Positions 20,816 to 29,825 are shown, counted from the stretch's first letter. The stretch: DNA of 64,000 nucleotides from an uncultured Pseudomonadota bacterium (GCA_903884105.1 CAISDJ010000105.1:1-64000); one strand, 5' to 3'. Numbers and translations are program-made. The notes: generated by a model from the letters alone, not told the origin.

Positions 20816-20950
20816 GAAGAGGATAGGGGATAGGGAATAGGGAATAGTCATAACCAGGTGGTTGCACACCTGATGTCGTGCAAACTCTGATTTCGCTCGG
20901 CTTCGGATCTTCCTCTACTCCACGCTATCCCCTATCCCCTATCCCCTACC
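20816..20950. repeat. Facing arrays of GGGGATA / TATCCCC units (hairpin)
   Basis: The left arm (about 20820-20846) holds GGATAGGGGATAGGG plus two GGGAATA variants. The right arm (20924-20950) holds three and a half CTATCCCC units. Fifteen bases of the left arm are perfectly complementary to the right arm, and more pair with mismatches. A second small stem (CAGGTG / CACCTG) sits in the loop. The arms occupy the divergent suhB/trmJ upstream region. It belongs architecturally with the arrays near 29.7, 44.1 and 48.3 kb. Confidence 0.7.
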
Positions 20951-20967
20951 GCCTGTTTTCCCGACTC

Positions 20968-21729
20968 ATGCCCCATCCCATCCGCATCGTACTGGTCGAA
21001 ACCAGCCATCCAGGCAATATTGGCGCTGCCGCCCGTGCCATGAAGAACATGGGCCTTACGGAATTGCACCTGGTGAGTCCTCGGGTGTTTCCCGATGCCG
21101 AGGCCACGGCGCGCGCCGCCGGAGCGGACGACGTGCTGCAGGCGGCCATCGTGCATGACCGGCTCGACACCGCGATTGCCGATTGCGGGCTCGTGGTAGG
21201 CACCAGTTCCCGGCACCGCCACCTGCCCTGGGACCTCGTGGAACCGCGTGAGTGCGCCCAGCGCGTGGCGGCTGCCGCCCAGGCCAAACCTGTGGCGGTG
21301 TTGTTTGGATCAGAGCGCATTGGCCTGACAAATGAAGCGCTGATGACGTGCAACCTGCTCGTCACGATCCCGACTGACGCAGCCTACAGTTCGCTGAACG
21401 TGGCCATGGCAGTGCAGCTGGTGAGCTATGAGCTCTGGATGGCGCTGCGTCCGGGCGAGCCTGCGCCGCGCGAACGCGACGTGCCGCTCGCCACTGCCGA
21501 TGAGATGGCGCGTCTCTACCAGCACATCGAGGAGGTGCTCGCGGAGATCGACTTCCGCGACAGGACCGGCGGTGGCTTCCTGATGGCGCGCATCCGGCGA
21601 TTGTTCAATCGCGCACAGGTGGACCAGAACGAGCTGAATATCCTGCGTGGTATCCTCACTGCAGTGCAGTCCCGCCGCCGGATTGCCGGTTCCAAGTCCG
21701 TGACCGGACATTCCGGAAGCAGCTCATGA
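20968..21729 (+). CDS. trmJ: tRNA (cytidine/uridine-2'-O-)-methyltransferase TrmJ
   Basis: The 253-residue SPOUT-class methyltransferase modifies nucleotide 32 of tRNA anticodon loops using SAM. It shows VETSHPGNIGAAARAMKNMG (about 12-31), VGTSSRHRH, VALFGSERIGLTNE-type text (about 110-123) and SLNVAMAVQLVSYELW (about 143-158), the knot motifs. The start is the ATG ahead of PHPIRIVLVE; the upstream frame is low-complexity repeat. It overlaps iscS by ATGA, matching the trmJ-isc neighbourhood of gammaproteobacteria. Confidence 0.95.
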   Translation: MPHPIRIVLVETSHPGNIGAAARAMKNMGLTELHLVSPRVFPDAEATARAAGADDVLQAAIVHDRLDTAIADCGLVVGTSSRHRHLPWDLVEPRECAQRVAAAAQAKPVAVLFGSERIGLTNEALMTCNLLVTIPTDAAYSSLNVAMAVQLVSYELWMALRPGEPAPRERDVPLATADEMARLYQHIEEVLAEIDFRDRTGGGFLMARIRRLFNRAQVDQNELNILRGILTAVQSRRRIAGSKSVTGHSGSSS

Positions 21730-22931
21730 CGACCGCCGCGACTTCTCCTGTTCCTGCCGTGCCGCCTGCGTATCTCGACTACGCAGCCACCACGCCGGTC
21801 GACCCCCGAGTGGCGGCGCTCATGTGCGAGTGCCTCATGTCGCAGGACCTCTGTGGCAATCCTTCATCGACGGGGCACGCGTTCGGACGCCGTGCGCGAG
21901 CACTTGTGGAAGCCGCGCGACGGCAAGTCGCTGCGCTTCTGAATGCGCGGCCGGAAAGCATCGTGTGGACGTCGGGTGCCACCGAATCGAACAATCTCGC
22001 GTTGCTGGGGGCCGCGCGCTTCAATGCTGCCCGTGGCCGGCACATCGTTTCTGCCCGCACGGAACACAAGGCGGTGCTCGATCCCTTGAAGCGACTGGAG
22101 CGAGAGGGATTCTCCGTCACGTACCTCACGCCCGACCGCGACGGCATCGTGCAGCCGGGGCAGGTTTTCGAGGCCTTGCGTCCCGACACGGTGCTGGTGT
22201 CGCTGATGCATGTGAACAACGAGACGGGTGTGATCCAGGACATCGGTGCCGTCGGCGCGGCCTGCCGCGAGCGGGGCATCCTGTTCCATGTCGATGCGGC
22301 GCAGAGCGCCGGCAAGGTGCTGATCGATGTGGAGGCGCTCGGTGTCGGCCTGATGTCGTTGACCGCGCACAAGGTGTACGGCCCCAAGGGCGTGGGCGCT
22401 CTGTACCTGCGTCGTCGTCCGCCGCTCGGACTCACACCGCTGATCGAGGGAGGAGGGCAGGAGGGCGGGCTGCGCTCCGGCACGCTGGCCACGCATCAGA
22501 TCGCGGGCATGGGACTCGCGTTTGAACTGGCTGCTCGTGAAGGCGTTGCTGACAGCGCGCGGGTCACCGGGTTGCGCGAGCGCTTGTGGCAGGGAATCAG
22601 TGCCATCGGTGGCGTGCGCCTGAACGGTCATCCGGAGCGGCGCATCGCCGGTGTCCTGAATGTCGCATTCGGCGATATCGAGGGCGAAAGCCTGCAGTTC
22701 AGCCTACGCGATCTGGCGGTGTCCGCCGGCGCGGCGTGTTCCTCGGAATCGGAGGAGCCTTCCTATGTGTTGCGAGCGCTCGGGCTCAGCGATTCAGAGG
22801 CGCGTAGCTCGCTGCGGTTCAGCCTCGGGCGATTCAGCACGGCAGCCGAGGTCGACTTTGCCATCGACTGTGTGCAGCGTGAGGTGCCACGGTTGCGGTG
22901 CTTGGCGCCGAGTTCCCCGGGACGGCCGTAG
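21726..22931 (+). CDS. iscS: Cysteine desulfurase (IscS/NifS family)
   Basis: This class-V PLP enzyme takes sulfur from cysteine for Fe-S clusters and tRNA thiolation. The 401-residue product has the N-terminal YLDYAATTPVDPRV, the WTSGATESNNLAL cofactor region and HVDAAQSAG. The PLP lysine lies in LTAHKVYGPKGVGALY (about 217). The sulfur-acceptor loop is SAGAACSSES, with the active Cys at about residue 338. No iscR is present upstream; trmJ overlaps instead. It is followed by an unusual IscU-like protein. Confidence 0.94.
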   Translation: MTTAATSPVPAVPPAYLDYAATTPVDPRVAALMCECLMSQDLCGNPSSTGHAFGRRARALVEAARRQVAALLNARPESIVWTSGATESNNLALLGAARFNAARGRHIVSARTEHKAVLDPLKRLEREGFSVTYLTPDRDGIVQPGQVFEALRPDTVLVSLMHVNNETGVIQDIGAVGAACRERGILFHVDAAQSAGKVLIDVEALGVGLMSLTAHKVYGPKGVGALYLRRRPPLGLTPLIEGGGQEGGLRSGTLATHQIAGMGLAFELAAREGVADSARVTGLRERLWQGISAIGGVRLNGHPERRIAGVLNVAFGDIEGESLQFSLRDLAVSAGAACSSESEEPSYVLRALGLSDSEARSSLRFSLGRFSTAAEVDFAIDCVQREVPRLRCLAPSSPGRP

Positions 22932-22936
22932 CCGAC

Positions 22937-23323
22937 ATGACTGCCGAGCAGGATTTCCCCGTAGCGTCGCCTGACTACAGTGATCTGGTTGTCGAGCATT
23001 TCGACCGACCTCGCAACGCGGGTGAGTTGCCTCCAGGGCCCGGCATCCGCCGGACTCATTCGGGGAACCGGGCGGCAGGTGCTGAGGTCTCCTTGAGTGT
23101 CCGGATCGCGGGGAGCGAGGTTGCCGAAGTCCGCTTCCAGGCGTTCGGGTGTCCGCATTTTCTGGCTGCGGCCTCGCTTGCGACGGAGCGGTTGCCGGGG
23201 CTGCCCATCGCGGCATTGGCCGTCTGGACGGCGAGGGAACTGGGCCGCGACCTTCGGGTGCCGGTTGAAAAACGCGGTCGACTCCTCATTCTGGAAGATG
23301 CCGTGCGTGCGGCGGCGCAATAG
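22937..23323 (+). CDS. IscU/NifU-N-like protein lacking two of three cluster cysteines
   Basis: The 128-residue product aligns with Isc[17 protein letters not shown] at the start, [18 protein letters not shown] in the middle and ILEDAVRAA at the end. In IscU the first ligands sit in an ACGD segment; here it reads AAGA, so Cys and Asp are both gone. The third Cys, normally ahead of the LAEDA helix, is also absent. Only the central Cys (about residue 72) remains. It cannot bind a cluster like canonical IscU and may serve as a sulfur carrier, a regulator or a decaying gene. It lies 5 bp after iscS. Confidence 0.82.
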   Translation: MTAEQDFPVASPDYSDLVVEHFDRPRNAGELPPGPGIRRTHSGNRAAGAEVSLSVRIAGSEVAEVRFQAFGCPHFLAAASLATERLPGLPIAALAVWTARELGRDLRVPVEKRGRLLILEDAVRAAAQ

Positions 23324-23351
23324 TCGAAACGATCGGTGTATATTCAATTCC

Positions 23352-23675
23352 ATGCCTATCTCCCTGACCGCCTCTGCTGCCAACCGGGTCCGGACCTTCC
23401 TCGCGAATCGCGGGAAGGGCGTGGGATTGCGGTTGGGCGTCAAGCAGACCGGCTGCTCCGGGTATGCGTACGTGGTCAATTACGCCGATGCGGTCGAGAA
23501 CAACGACGTCGTGTTCGACAATCAGGGCGTCAAGGTCATCGTTGACCGGGATAGCCTGGGCTACATCGATGGCACCGAGGTGGACTTCGTCAAGGAAGGC
23601 CTGAACGAGGCGTTCCGCTTCCGGAATCCCAACATCAAGGGCGAGTGCGGCTGCGGCGAAAGCTTCACCGTCTGA
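23352..23675 (+). CDS. iscA: HesB/IscA-type Fe-S cluster assembly protein
   Basis: The 107-residue A-type carrier has the three conserved cysteines: TGCSGYAY (about 35) and GECGCGESF (about 99 and 101). Length and motif spacing are standard. It receives or delivers Fe-S clusters or iron and completes the iscS / IscU-like / iscA trio. HscA, HscB and ferredoxin genes are absent here, so this is a reduced isc set. Confidence 0.94.
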   Translation: MPISLTASAANRVRTFLANRGKGVGLRLGVKQTGCSGYAYVVNYADAVENNDVVFDNQGVKVIVDRDSLGYIDGTEVDFVKEGLNEAFRFRNPNIKGECGCGESFTV

Positions 23676-24060
23676 TCCGCCCTCCTCGGGGTGGCGCTCT
23701 AACCCCCTGTTTATATTATAGTTGTTGCCCTCTTTCCGGCTGTGCTGGCGGGCCAGTAGGCGGCCATCCTCGGCGGTTTGGTGCGGGCCTGCGACAAACC
23801 CAATTGCCACCCGCGTGCAGAATCAACGAGTTGCGCCCCGCCGCTTTTGAACCGACGTGTCTGATCCCAAGCTAACAGGTTGCTGCAAAAGGGTTTTGCC
23901 GCATCCTGTTAGCAGGTAAACTTCGCGGCTCGAAAATCCCAAGCCCGGCGCCTGGAAATCGGGTTCCCCTTTGCTCACAAGGGATCTCGGCCCCTCGCGC
24001 CGGTCTATCTCCCACCGCTGGCCGTCACTGGCCACTCAAGTCTTAAGGATCGCAAAGTCC
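23676..24060. other. Non-coding gap between iscA and ndk
   Basis: This 385-bp stretch has no convincing gene on either strand. It holds an AT-rich patch (TTTATATTATAG near 23711) that could be a -10 region, and a strong 43-nt palindrome described separately. The ndk promoter must lie here or further upstream. Confidence 0.6.
23871..23913. repeat. 43-nt near-perfect palindromic hairpin
   Basis: GCTAACAGG (23871-23879) pairs perfectly with CCTGTTAGC (23905-23913). Inside, TGC and GCAAAA pair with GCA and TTTTGC, broken by two symmetric mismatches, around a GGG loop. That is about an 18-bp stem in a 43-nt element. No T-run follows on either side, so it is not a standard terminator. It could be a REP/MITE-like unit or a protein-binding site upstream of ndk. 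Confidence 0.6.
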
Positions 24061-24486
24061 ATGGCGCTCGAACGCACCCTGTCCATCGTCAAGCCCGACG
24101 GCGTAAAGAAGAACCTCATCGGCGCGGTCTACGGCCGCTTCGAACAGGCCGGCCTGCAGATCATCGCTGCCCGCATGACCAACCTGTCGCAGAAACAGGC
24201 TGAAGGCTTCTATGGCGTCCATCGCGAACGCCCGTTCTTCAAGGATCTCGTCAAGTACATGACGTCGGGTCCCGTGATCGTGCAGGTGCTCGAAGGCGAC
24301 AACGCCGTGCTCAAGCACCGTGACCTCATGGGTGCCACGGATCCCAAGAAGGCGGCGCCGGGCACGATCCGCGCCGATTTCGCCAGCAGCATCGAAGAGA
24401 ACGTGGTGCACGGTTCCGACAGCGCCGAGAACGCCGCGAATGAAATCGCGTACTTCTTTGCGGCCTCGGAGCTTTGCCCCCGCTAA
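24061..24486 (+). CDS. ndk: Nucleoside diphosphate kinase
   Basis: The 141-residue enzyme equilibrates NTP pools by phosphotransfer through a His intermediate. It starts [17 protein letters not shown], has [11 protein letters not shown], and carries the catalytic His in [17 protein letters not shown] (about 117). It heads the ndk-rlmN-pilW-hisS series. Confidence 0.97.
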   Translation: MALERTLSIVKPDGVKKNLIGAVYGRFEQAGLQIIAARMTNLSQKQAEGFYGVHRERPFFKDLVKYMTSGPVIVQVLEGDNAVLKHRDLMGATDPKKAAPGTIRADFASSIEENVVHGSDSAENAANEIAYFFAASELCPR

Positions 24487-24508
24487 CGGCCGGCAGCCTG
24501 ACTTCGCC

Positions 24509-25657
24509 ATGACCGACACAGCCATTGCCACCGACGCTCGCGTCAACCTGCTCGGGTTGACGCGCTCGGAGCTTGAGGCGTTCGCGAGCAGCATCGGCGA
24601 AAAGCCGTTCCGCGCGCGGCAACTCATGAAGTGGCTGTACAAGCGCTCGGTGGCGGAATTCGGGCAGATGACCGACCTCGCCAAGGACTTCCGTGCGCGG
24701 CTCGCAACCGTCGCGGAAGTTCGCGTTCCCGAAGTGCTGCTGCGACAGTCCTCGGCCGACGGTACGCGCAAGTGGCTGCTGAGCATGGACGGCTCCGGCA
24801 ACGCGAGCCAGGCCATCGAGATGGTGTACATCCCTGAACCCGGCCGCGGCACGCTGTGCATTTCCAGCCAGATCGGCTGTGCGATGGACTGCTCGTTCTG
24901 TTCCACCGGGCAGCAGGGCTTCAACCGCAACCTGTCGGTTGCCGACATCGTCGGCCAGGTGTGGCTCGCCAATCGCGAGCTCGGCAACGCGGACCAGTTC
25001 GCGGGCACCACGGCCTTTCGGGTCATTACCAATGTCGTCTTCATGGGGATGGGTGAGCCGCTCGCGAACTATCGCAGCATCGTCCCCGCTGCCGAGATCC
25101 TGATGGACGATCTGGGCTTCGATATCTCGCGTCGTCGCGTCACCGTCAGCACATCCGGCCTCGTGCCGCAGATGCGCAAGCTTGCCGAAGAGACGAACTG
25201 CGCACTCGCCGTCTCGCTGCATGCGCCGAACGACGCACTGCGCGACGAGCTCGTGCCGATCAACCGCAAGCACCGGATCGCCGAGTTGCTCGAGGCTTGC
25301 TGGTACTACGTCGAGCGGCAGAACGCGCGTGGCATCACGTTCGAATACGTCATGCTCGATGGCGTCAACGACAAGCCTGAGCACGCGTACGAACTCGCCG
25401 AGCTTCTCCGCGGCAAGCCGGGAAAGGTGAACCTGATTCCGTTCAATACGTTCCCGGGAACGCAATACAAGCGTTCAACGGCCGCCGCGATCGAGCGGTT
25501 CCGCGACATCCTCAACTCTCACGGCGTGATCGCAACCACCCGTCGCACGCGCGGCGATGACATCGATGCCGCGTGCGGGCAGCTGGTCGGCCGGGTTCGC
25601 GACCGCACGACCGTGCGCCTCGGATCCAAGGTCATGTCCGTCTCGGTGCAGTCATGA
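24509..25657 (+). CDS. rlmN: Dual-specificity 23S rRNA / tRNA adenine-C2 methyltransferase RlmN
   Basis: This radical-SAM enzyme methylates A2503 of 23S rRNA and A37 of some tRNAs. The 382-residue product has the 4Fe-4S motif CAMDCSFC (about 125-132), GMGEPL, SRRRVTVSTSG and the RGDDIDAACGQL end containing the mechanistic Cys. The start is the ATG 22 bp after ndk. Its stop overlaps pilW by ATGA. Confidence 0.97.
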   Translation: MTDTAIATDARVNLLGLTRSELEAFASSIGEKPFRARQLMKWLYKRSVAEFGQMTDLAKDFRARLATVAEVRVPEVLLRQSSADGTRKWLLSMDGSGNASQAIEMVYIPEPGRGTLCISSQIGCAMDCSFCSTGQQGFNRNLSVADIVGQVWLANRELGNADQFAGTTAFRVITNVVFMGMGEPLANYRSIVPAAEILMDDLGFDISRRRVTVSTSGLVPQMRKLAEETNCALAVSLHAPNDALRDELVPINRKHRIAELLEACWYYVERQNARGITFEYVMLDGVNDKPEHAYELAELLRGKPGKVNLIPFNTFPGTQYKRSTAAAIERFRDILNSHGVIATTRRTRGDDIDAACGQLVGRVRDRTTVRLGSKVMSVSVQS

Positions 25658-26439
25658 AGTCTGCAGTTCCCGTATTCGTCCTTGCACTCTGTCTGCTGGC
25701 GGGCTGTGTCGCCAGCGCGCCCAACCAGCCGCCCAAAGCGGCCAACAAGGTGTCGAGTCAGGACCTTGATCAGGCTGCCATCTACAACACGCAGCTCGCA
25801 GTCGACGCGCTGAGGAAGAACAACCTCCAGGAAGCCAAGGACAAGATCACTCGCGCACTCGAGCAGGATTCACGCAATGCCGAGGTCCAGGCAGCGGCAG
25901 GCCTCATCTACGAGCGCCTGGGTGATGACCGCCAGGCCGACACGCATTATTTGCGTGCACTGTCGCTGGCGCCGAAGAACCCCTCGATCCAGAACAACTA
26001 CGCGGTGTACCTGTGCCGCAACGGCAACGCGGATCGCGGCCAGAAGATGTTCCTGGAAGCAGCCGCCAATCCGCTCTACCGTACGCCCGAAGCGGCCTTC
26101 GTGAATGCAGGCACGTGCGCACGCGGGGCCGGCAACGCGGAACAGGCCGAGCAGCATTTCAGGAAGGCGCTCGGATTGAACCCACGCAATGTGGAGGCGT
26201 TGATCCAGTTGGCTGATCTCGAGCTTGCAGCCGGCAACCTGTTGCCGGCCCGCGCGTTCCTTGAACGCTATCTCGCGTTGACGCCTGCCACGGCGCAATC
26301 GCTGTGGCTCGGCGTCAGGCTTGAGCGCGCGATGGGCAACCCGCAAACTGCGATGACCTATGGCGACCGGCTGAAGAGCCAGTTTCCGACCTCGGTCGAG
26401 ACCAGGCAGTTGCTCGACAGCGAACGGGCTTCCCGCTGA
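25654..26439 (+). CDS. pilW: Type IV pilus biogenesis lipoprotein PilW/PilF (TPR)
   Basis: The product is a pilotin that targets the PilQ secretin to the outer membrane. The 261 residues begin with a lipoprotein signal ending LLAGC (Cys at about 17). About six TPR helices follow (from 45 on, with YERLGDDRQADTHYLRALSLAPKNPSIQNNYAVYLC and later FRKALGLNPRNVEALIQLADLEL). The ndk-rlmN-pilF order supports the assignment. It is translationally coupled to rlmN. Confidence 0.92.
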   Translation: MKSAVPVFVLALCLLAGCVASAPNQPPKAANKVSSQDLDQAAIYNTQLAVDALRKNNLQEAKDKITRALEQDSRNAEVQAAAGLIYERLGDDRQADTHYLRALSLAPKNPSIQNNYAVYLCRNGNADRGQKMFLEAAANPLYRTPEAAFVNAGTCARGAGNAEQAEQHFRKALGLNPRNVEALIQLADLELAAGNLLPARAFLERYLALTPATAQSLWLGVRLERAMGNPQTAMTYGDRLKSQFPTSVETRQLLDSERASR

Positions 26440-26473
26440 CGGCGCGGCAGCGTTCGCCGTCCTCATCCCGATC

Positions 26474-27766
26474 ATGACTCAAGAACAGACACCCCAGCCC
26501 GTCCGCGGCATGAACGACGTGTTGCCGAGCGAAATAGCGCTGTGGCATCGCCTTGAGGACGCGGCCCGCGCCACCTTTGCGGCTTACGGCTACCAGGAAC
26601 TGCGCACTCCCATCGTCGAGCGCACCGAGCTGTTCAAGCGGTCCATCGGCGAGTTCACCGATATCGTCGAGAAGGAGATGTACACCTTCATCGACCGCAG
26701 CGGCGATTCGCTGACGCTGCGGCCGGAGGGTACGGCTGGTATCGTTCGCGCGATGATCACCAACGGCCTGCTGCACAACCAGAAGAGCCGCGTGTGGCTC
26801 AAGGGTGCGATGTTCCGGCACGAGCGCCCGCAGAAGGGCCGCTTCCGGCAGTTTCACCAGATCGATGTCGAGGCCTTCGGCTACGCAGGCCCAGATATCG
26901 ATGCGGAACTCATCATGATGAGTGCGAGGCTCTGGAAGGAGCTCGGGATCTCGCGCCTTGCGCTCAACCTGAACTCGCTCGGCACTCCCGAGTCGCGGCG
27001 TGTCTATCGCGACAAGCTGATCGCCTATTTCAGTGCGTACCGCAGCCAGCTCGACGAGGACAGCCTGCGACGCCTCGAGGGCAACCCCATGCGGATCCTC
27101 GACAGCAAGAATCCGGCGATGCAGGACATTGTCGCGCGCGCGCCGCTGTTGACCGAGCACCTCGACCCTGAGTCGGCCGCCCATTTCAGCGGGTTGCGCC
27201 AGCATCTCGACGCCGTTGGCATCGCGTATGTGGTCAACCCCCGGCTGGTGCGGGGCCTCGACTACTACAGCCGCACGGTCTTCGAATGGATCACCACCGA
27301 ACTTGGCTCGCAGGATGCGGTCTGTTCTGGGGGCCGCTACGACGGCCTGGTCACGCACTTGGGAGGGGAGGCCACGCCGGCGATCGGCTGGGCGCTGGGT
27401 GAAGAGCGTATCGTGGCGTTGATGCAGGCTCAGGGCATCGGCGCCCAGGGCGGCACGCCGGATGTCTACCTGGTCGTCGTTGGCGAGCGCGCTGCAGCAC
27501 AGGGACTCTCGCTGGCGGAACGCCTGCGCGACACCGTTCCTGGTCTCTGCATCGAGACGAATGCCGGCGGCGGCAGCTTCAAGTCGCAGCTCAAGCGGGC
27601 AGACAAGAGCGGGGCACGCTGGGCGCTGGTGGTGGGCGACGGCGAGGCGGAGCGCGGCGTCGCGGGGCTCAAGTCCCTGCGGACGGATGCGCCGCAGGTC
27701 GAGGTCGCCCTGCACCAGCTCGGGCCTGAACTGATGACCCGTCTGGCGGTCAGTACCACGGGCTGA
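26474..27766 (+). CDS. hisS: Histidyl-tRNA synthetase
   Basis: This class II synthetase has 430 residues with motif 1 (YQELRTPIVERTELF), motif 2 (MFRHERPQKGRFRQFHQIDVE, about 110-130) and the His-specific LVRGLDYYSRTVFEW (about 258-272). Motif 3 (GWALGEER) and a C-terminal anticodon-binding domain follow. rodZ and ispG, which stand between pilF and hisS in several relatives, are missing here. Confidence 0.97.
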   Translation: MTQEQTPQPVRGMNDVLPSEIALWHRLEDAARATFAAYGYQELRTPIVERTELFKRSIGEFTDIVEKEMYTFIDRSGDSLTLRPEGTAGIVRAMITNGLLHNQKSRVWLKGAMFRHERPQKGRFRQFHQIDVEAFGYAGPDIDAELIMMSARLWKELGISRLALNLNSLGTPESRRVYRDKLIAYFSAYRSQLDEDSLRRLEGNPMRILDSKNPAMQDIVARAPLLTEHLDPESAAHFSGLRQHLDAVGIAYVVNPRLVRGLDYYSRTVFEWITTELGSQDAVCSGGRYDGLVTHLGGEATPAIGWALGEERIVALMQAQGIGAQGGTPDVYLVVVGERAAAQGLSLAERLRDTVPGLCIETNAGGGSFKSQLKRADKSGARWALVVGDGEAERGVAGLKSLRTDAPQVEVALHQLGPELMTRLAVSTTG

Positions 27767-27832
27767 CGATTGTTGACGGCGCGCAAGGCGCGCAACGAAT
27801 TGCACGACAGGCAAGAACGACGGAATTCAAAC

Positions 27833-28513
27833 ATGGCAATCGAAGACGATCTGAACGAAGCCGAGCAGGTAGAGCAACTCTTTGCATGGTGGAAGGAGAA
27901 CTGGGCCTGGCTGCTTTCCGGCATCGCCATTGGCCTGCTGGTCCTCATCGGCTGGTTCTACTGGACCGGCAAACAGGACGCGAACGCCGAACAGGGGAGC
28001 ATGCTGTATCGACAGCTCGTGGCTGCATCCGACCGCAACGACTTCGGCCGCATGGAAGGCCTGCACGAACAGATCGACAAGGACTACTCCTCGACGCCCT
28101 ACGCCGACCAGGGCCGTCTGCTCGTGGCACGCATGTACGTCGAAACCGGGGAGTACGAGAAGGCGACGACGTTGCTCCGCCAGGTGGCCGACCAGGCCAA
28201 GGATGTGGAGCTGCGCGCCGTTGCCGAGGTCAGGCTGGCCCGGGTGCTGATCCAGATGGACAAGTCGGAAGACGCCATTGCGTTGATGAAGCCCGATGCG
28301 GCGGGCGCATTCACGGCCATTCAGCAGGATGTCCGTGGTGATGCCTATTTCGCCAAGGGCGACATGGAGGCCGCGCGGGCGGCGTATGCCGCGGCGTTGG
28401 CGGCGGTTCCGGCGCTCTCGCCCGACGAGCGGCAGATTGTGGAACTCAAACTGCAGGATCTCGCGGCGGAAGCGGGCGCTACCGTTCCTGCACAGGAACA
28501 GGCTGCCCCATGA
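27833..28513 (+). CDS. YfgM-like periplasmic TPR membrane protein
   Basis: The 226-residue protein has a cytoplasmic N-tail (EDDLNEAEQVEQLFAWWKENW), a single helix (about 23-42) and a TPR-like periplasmic domain. This is the layout of YfgM, an ancillary SecYEG/PpiD-associated chaperone. The hisS-yfgM-bamB-der order is classic. I chose the ATG starting MAIEDDLNEAE; the longer frame has no family match. The stop overlaps bamB by ATGA. Confidence 0.93.
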   Translation: MAIEDDLNEAEQVEQLFAWWKENWAWLLSGIAIGLLVLIGWFYWTGKQDANAEQGSMLYRQLVAASDRNDFGRMEGLHEQIDKDYSSTPYADQGRLLVARMYVETGEYEKATTLLRQVADQAKDVELRAVAEVRLARVLIQMDKSEDAIALMKPDAAGAFTAIQQDVRGDAYFAKGDMEAARAAYAAALAAVPALSPDERQIVELKLQDLAAEAGATVPAQEQAAP

Positions 28514-29658
28514 AGAAGCTGCTTGCCGCGCTGGCTGCTCTCGCCATCCTCGCCGCCTGTTCCGACAGCAAGAAAGGCCAGGAGCCGCCCGCCGAGCTCG
28601 TCGATATCAAGTCGCAGCTGGTCATTCAACGTGAATGGAGCGAGAGCCTGAGCGGCAAGTCAGACCACCTGCGGCTCGCATTGCGTCCGGAAGTGGCTGA
28701 CGGCGTGGTGTATGCCGGCGGACACAAAGGCGAAGTCGTCGCGCTCAATGCCGAGACGGGTCGGCGCCTGTGGCGCGTCAACACCAAGCTCGCGCTGTCT
28801 GCTGGCCCCGGAGTCGGCGACGGTGTCGTGGTCTTCGGCTCGAGCGACGGCAATGTAGTGGCGCTCGATGCGGCGACCGGTGCAGAGCGCTGGCGACATG
28901 CCATGTCTAGCGAAGTGCTTGCCAAGCCGCTCGTCACCGATGGTTCGGTTGTCGTCCGTACTGTAGATGGTCGATTGCAGGCCTTGTCGCTCGCCGATGC
29001 CGCGCAGCGCTGGGTCATTCAGGAGGCCGTGCCACCGTTGTCGCTGCGAGGGACCGCTCCTGCCCTCCGGGTGGGAGATGCAGTGCTTGCCGGCTTCGAC
29101 AATGGCAAGGTTGTCGCCGTCGATGTGAAAACCGGTGAGACACTCTGGGGCACGGTCGTCAGCCCGCCGCAGGGCCGGACTGAACTTGAGCGGCTGGTCG
29201 ACCTCGACTCCGCCATCAAGGCATCAGGCGATGACATTTTCGTGGTGGGCTTCCAGGGCAGGGCAGCAATGCTGGCGCGCGAATCGGGCCAGATCTGGTG
29301 GGCCAAGGAGATCTCGAGCTATCGGGGTCTCGGCATGGATGAAACCAATCTCTACATCACCAACGCGAATGGTGGTGTGGTGGCGTTCAAGCGGCGTGAT
29401 GGCGGCCCGGTGTGGGAGCAGCTCACTGCGCTGCGACTGCGTGGACTCACTTCCCCGGAAGTGGATGGTGACGCAGTGGTCGTCGGTGACTTCGAGGGTT
29501 ACCTCCACTGGCTGGACAAGAACACGGGCGCGATCATCGGACGCGTCAAGACAGGCGGCGACCGCATCACGAACGCGCCGCTGGTCGCTGGTGGCAGGGT
29601 CTACGTGCAAACCGACACGGGCAGGCTTGTAGCGTACAAGTCCACGCCACGGGGATGA
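28510..29658 (+). CDS. bamB: Outer membrane assembly lipoprotein BamB
   Basis: BamB is the beta-propeller scaffold of the BAM complex. The 382-residue product has a lipoprotein signal with lipobox LAAC (Cys at about 17), then repeated PQQ-type blades such as GVVYAGGHKGEVVALNAETGRRLWR and GVVVFGSSDGNVVALDAATGAERWR. It sits between yfgM and der as in many gammaproteobacteria. Confidence 0.96.
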   Translation: MKKLLAALAALAILAACSDSKKGQEPPAELVDIKSQLVIQREWSESLSGKSDHLRLALRPEVADGVVYAGGHKGEVVALNAETGRRLWRVNTKLALSAGPGVGDGVVVFGSSDGNVVALDAATGAERWRHAMSSEVLAKPLVTDGSVVVRTVDGRLQALSLADAAQRWVIQEAVPPLSLRGTAPALRVGDAVLAGFDNGKVVAVDVKTGETLWGTVVSPPQGRTELERLVDLDSAIKASGDDIFVVGFQGRAAMLARESGQIWWAKEISSYRGLGMDETNLYITNANGGVVAFKRRDGGPVWEQLTALRLRGLTSPEVDGDAVVVGDFEGYLHWLDKNTGAIIGRVKTGGDRITNAPLVAGGRVYVQTDTGRLVAYKSTPRG

Positions 29659-29673
29659 TGCGGGGAGTCCACA

Positions 29674-29816
29674 GGGACTGGCGATTGGCGATTGGCGATT
29701 GGTGGGATCGGGGAACAACTATGCAGCGTTTATCATCTCGCCGGCCTCCTTGGGGCGCACCTGGCTGCGGCGCTGATTTCACGAGTTCTGGCTCATCGCC
29801 AGTCGCTCGTCGCTAG
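29674..29816. repeat. GGCGATT tandem units with facing degenerate complement
   Basis: After the bamB stop, GACTGGCGATT is followed by two more GGCGATT units and GG (29677-29702). About 90 bp on, ATCGCCAGTCGCTCGTCGCTAG (29795-29816) contains a 9-bp perfect complement (ACTGGCGAT / ATCGCCAGT) and decayed further units. It fills most of the bamB-der gap. The plan is the same as the arrays at 20.8 and 44.1 kb, with a different unit. Confidence 0.6.
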
Positions 29817-29825
29817 CCGCATCTC

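Noticed and set aside
23871-23913. Integron attC site at the iscA-ndk palindrome
   Set aside because: The ends read GCTAAC/GTTAGC, but the RYYYAAC and GTTRRRY core boxes are not met, the fold has symmetric mismatches rather than extrahelical bases, and no integron integrase or cassette series is nearby.
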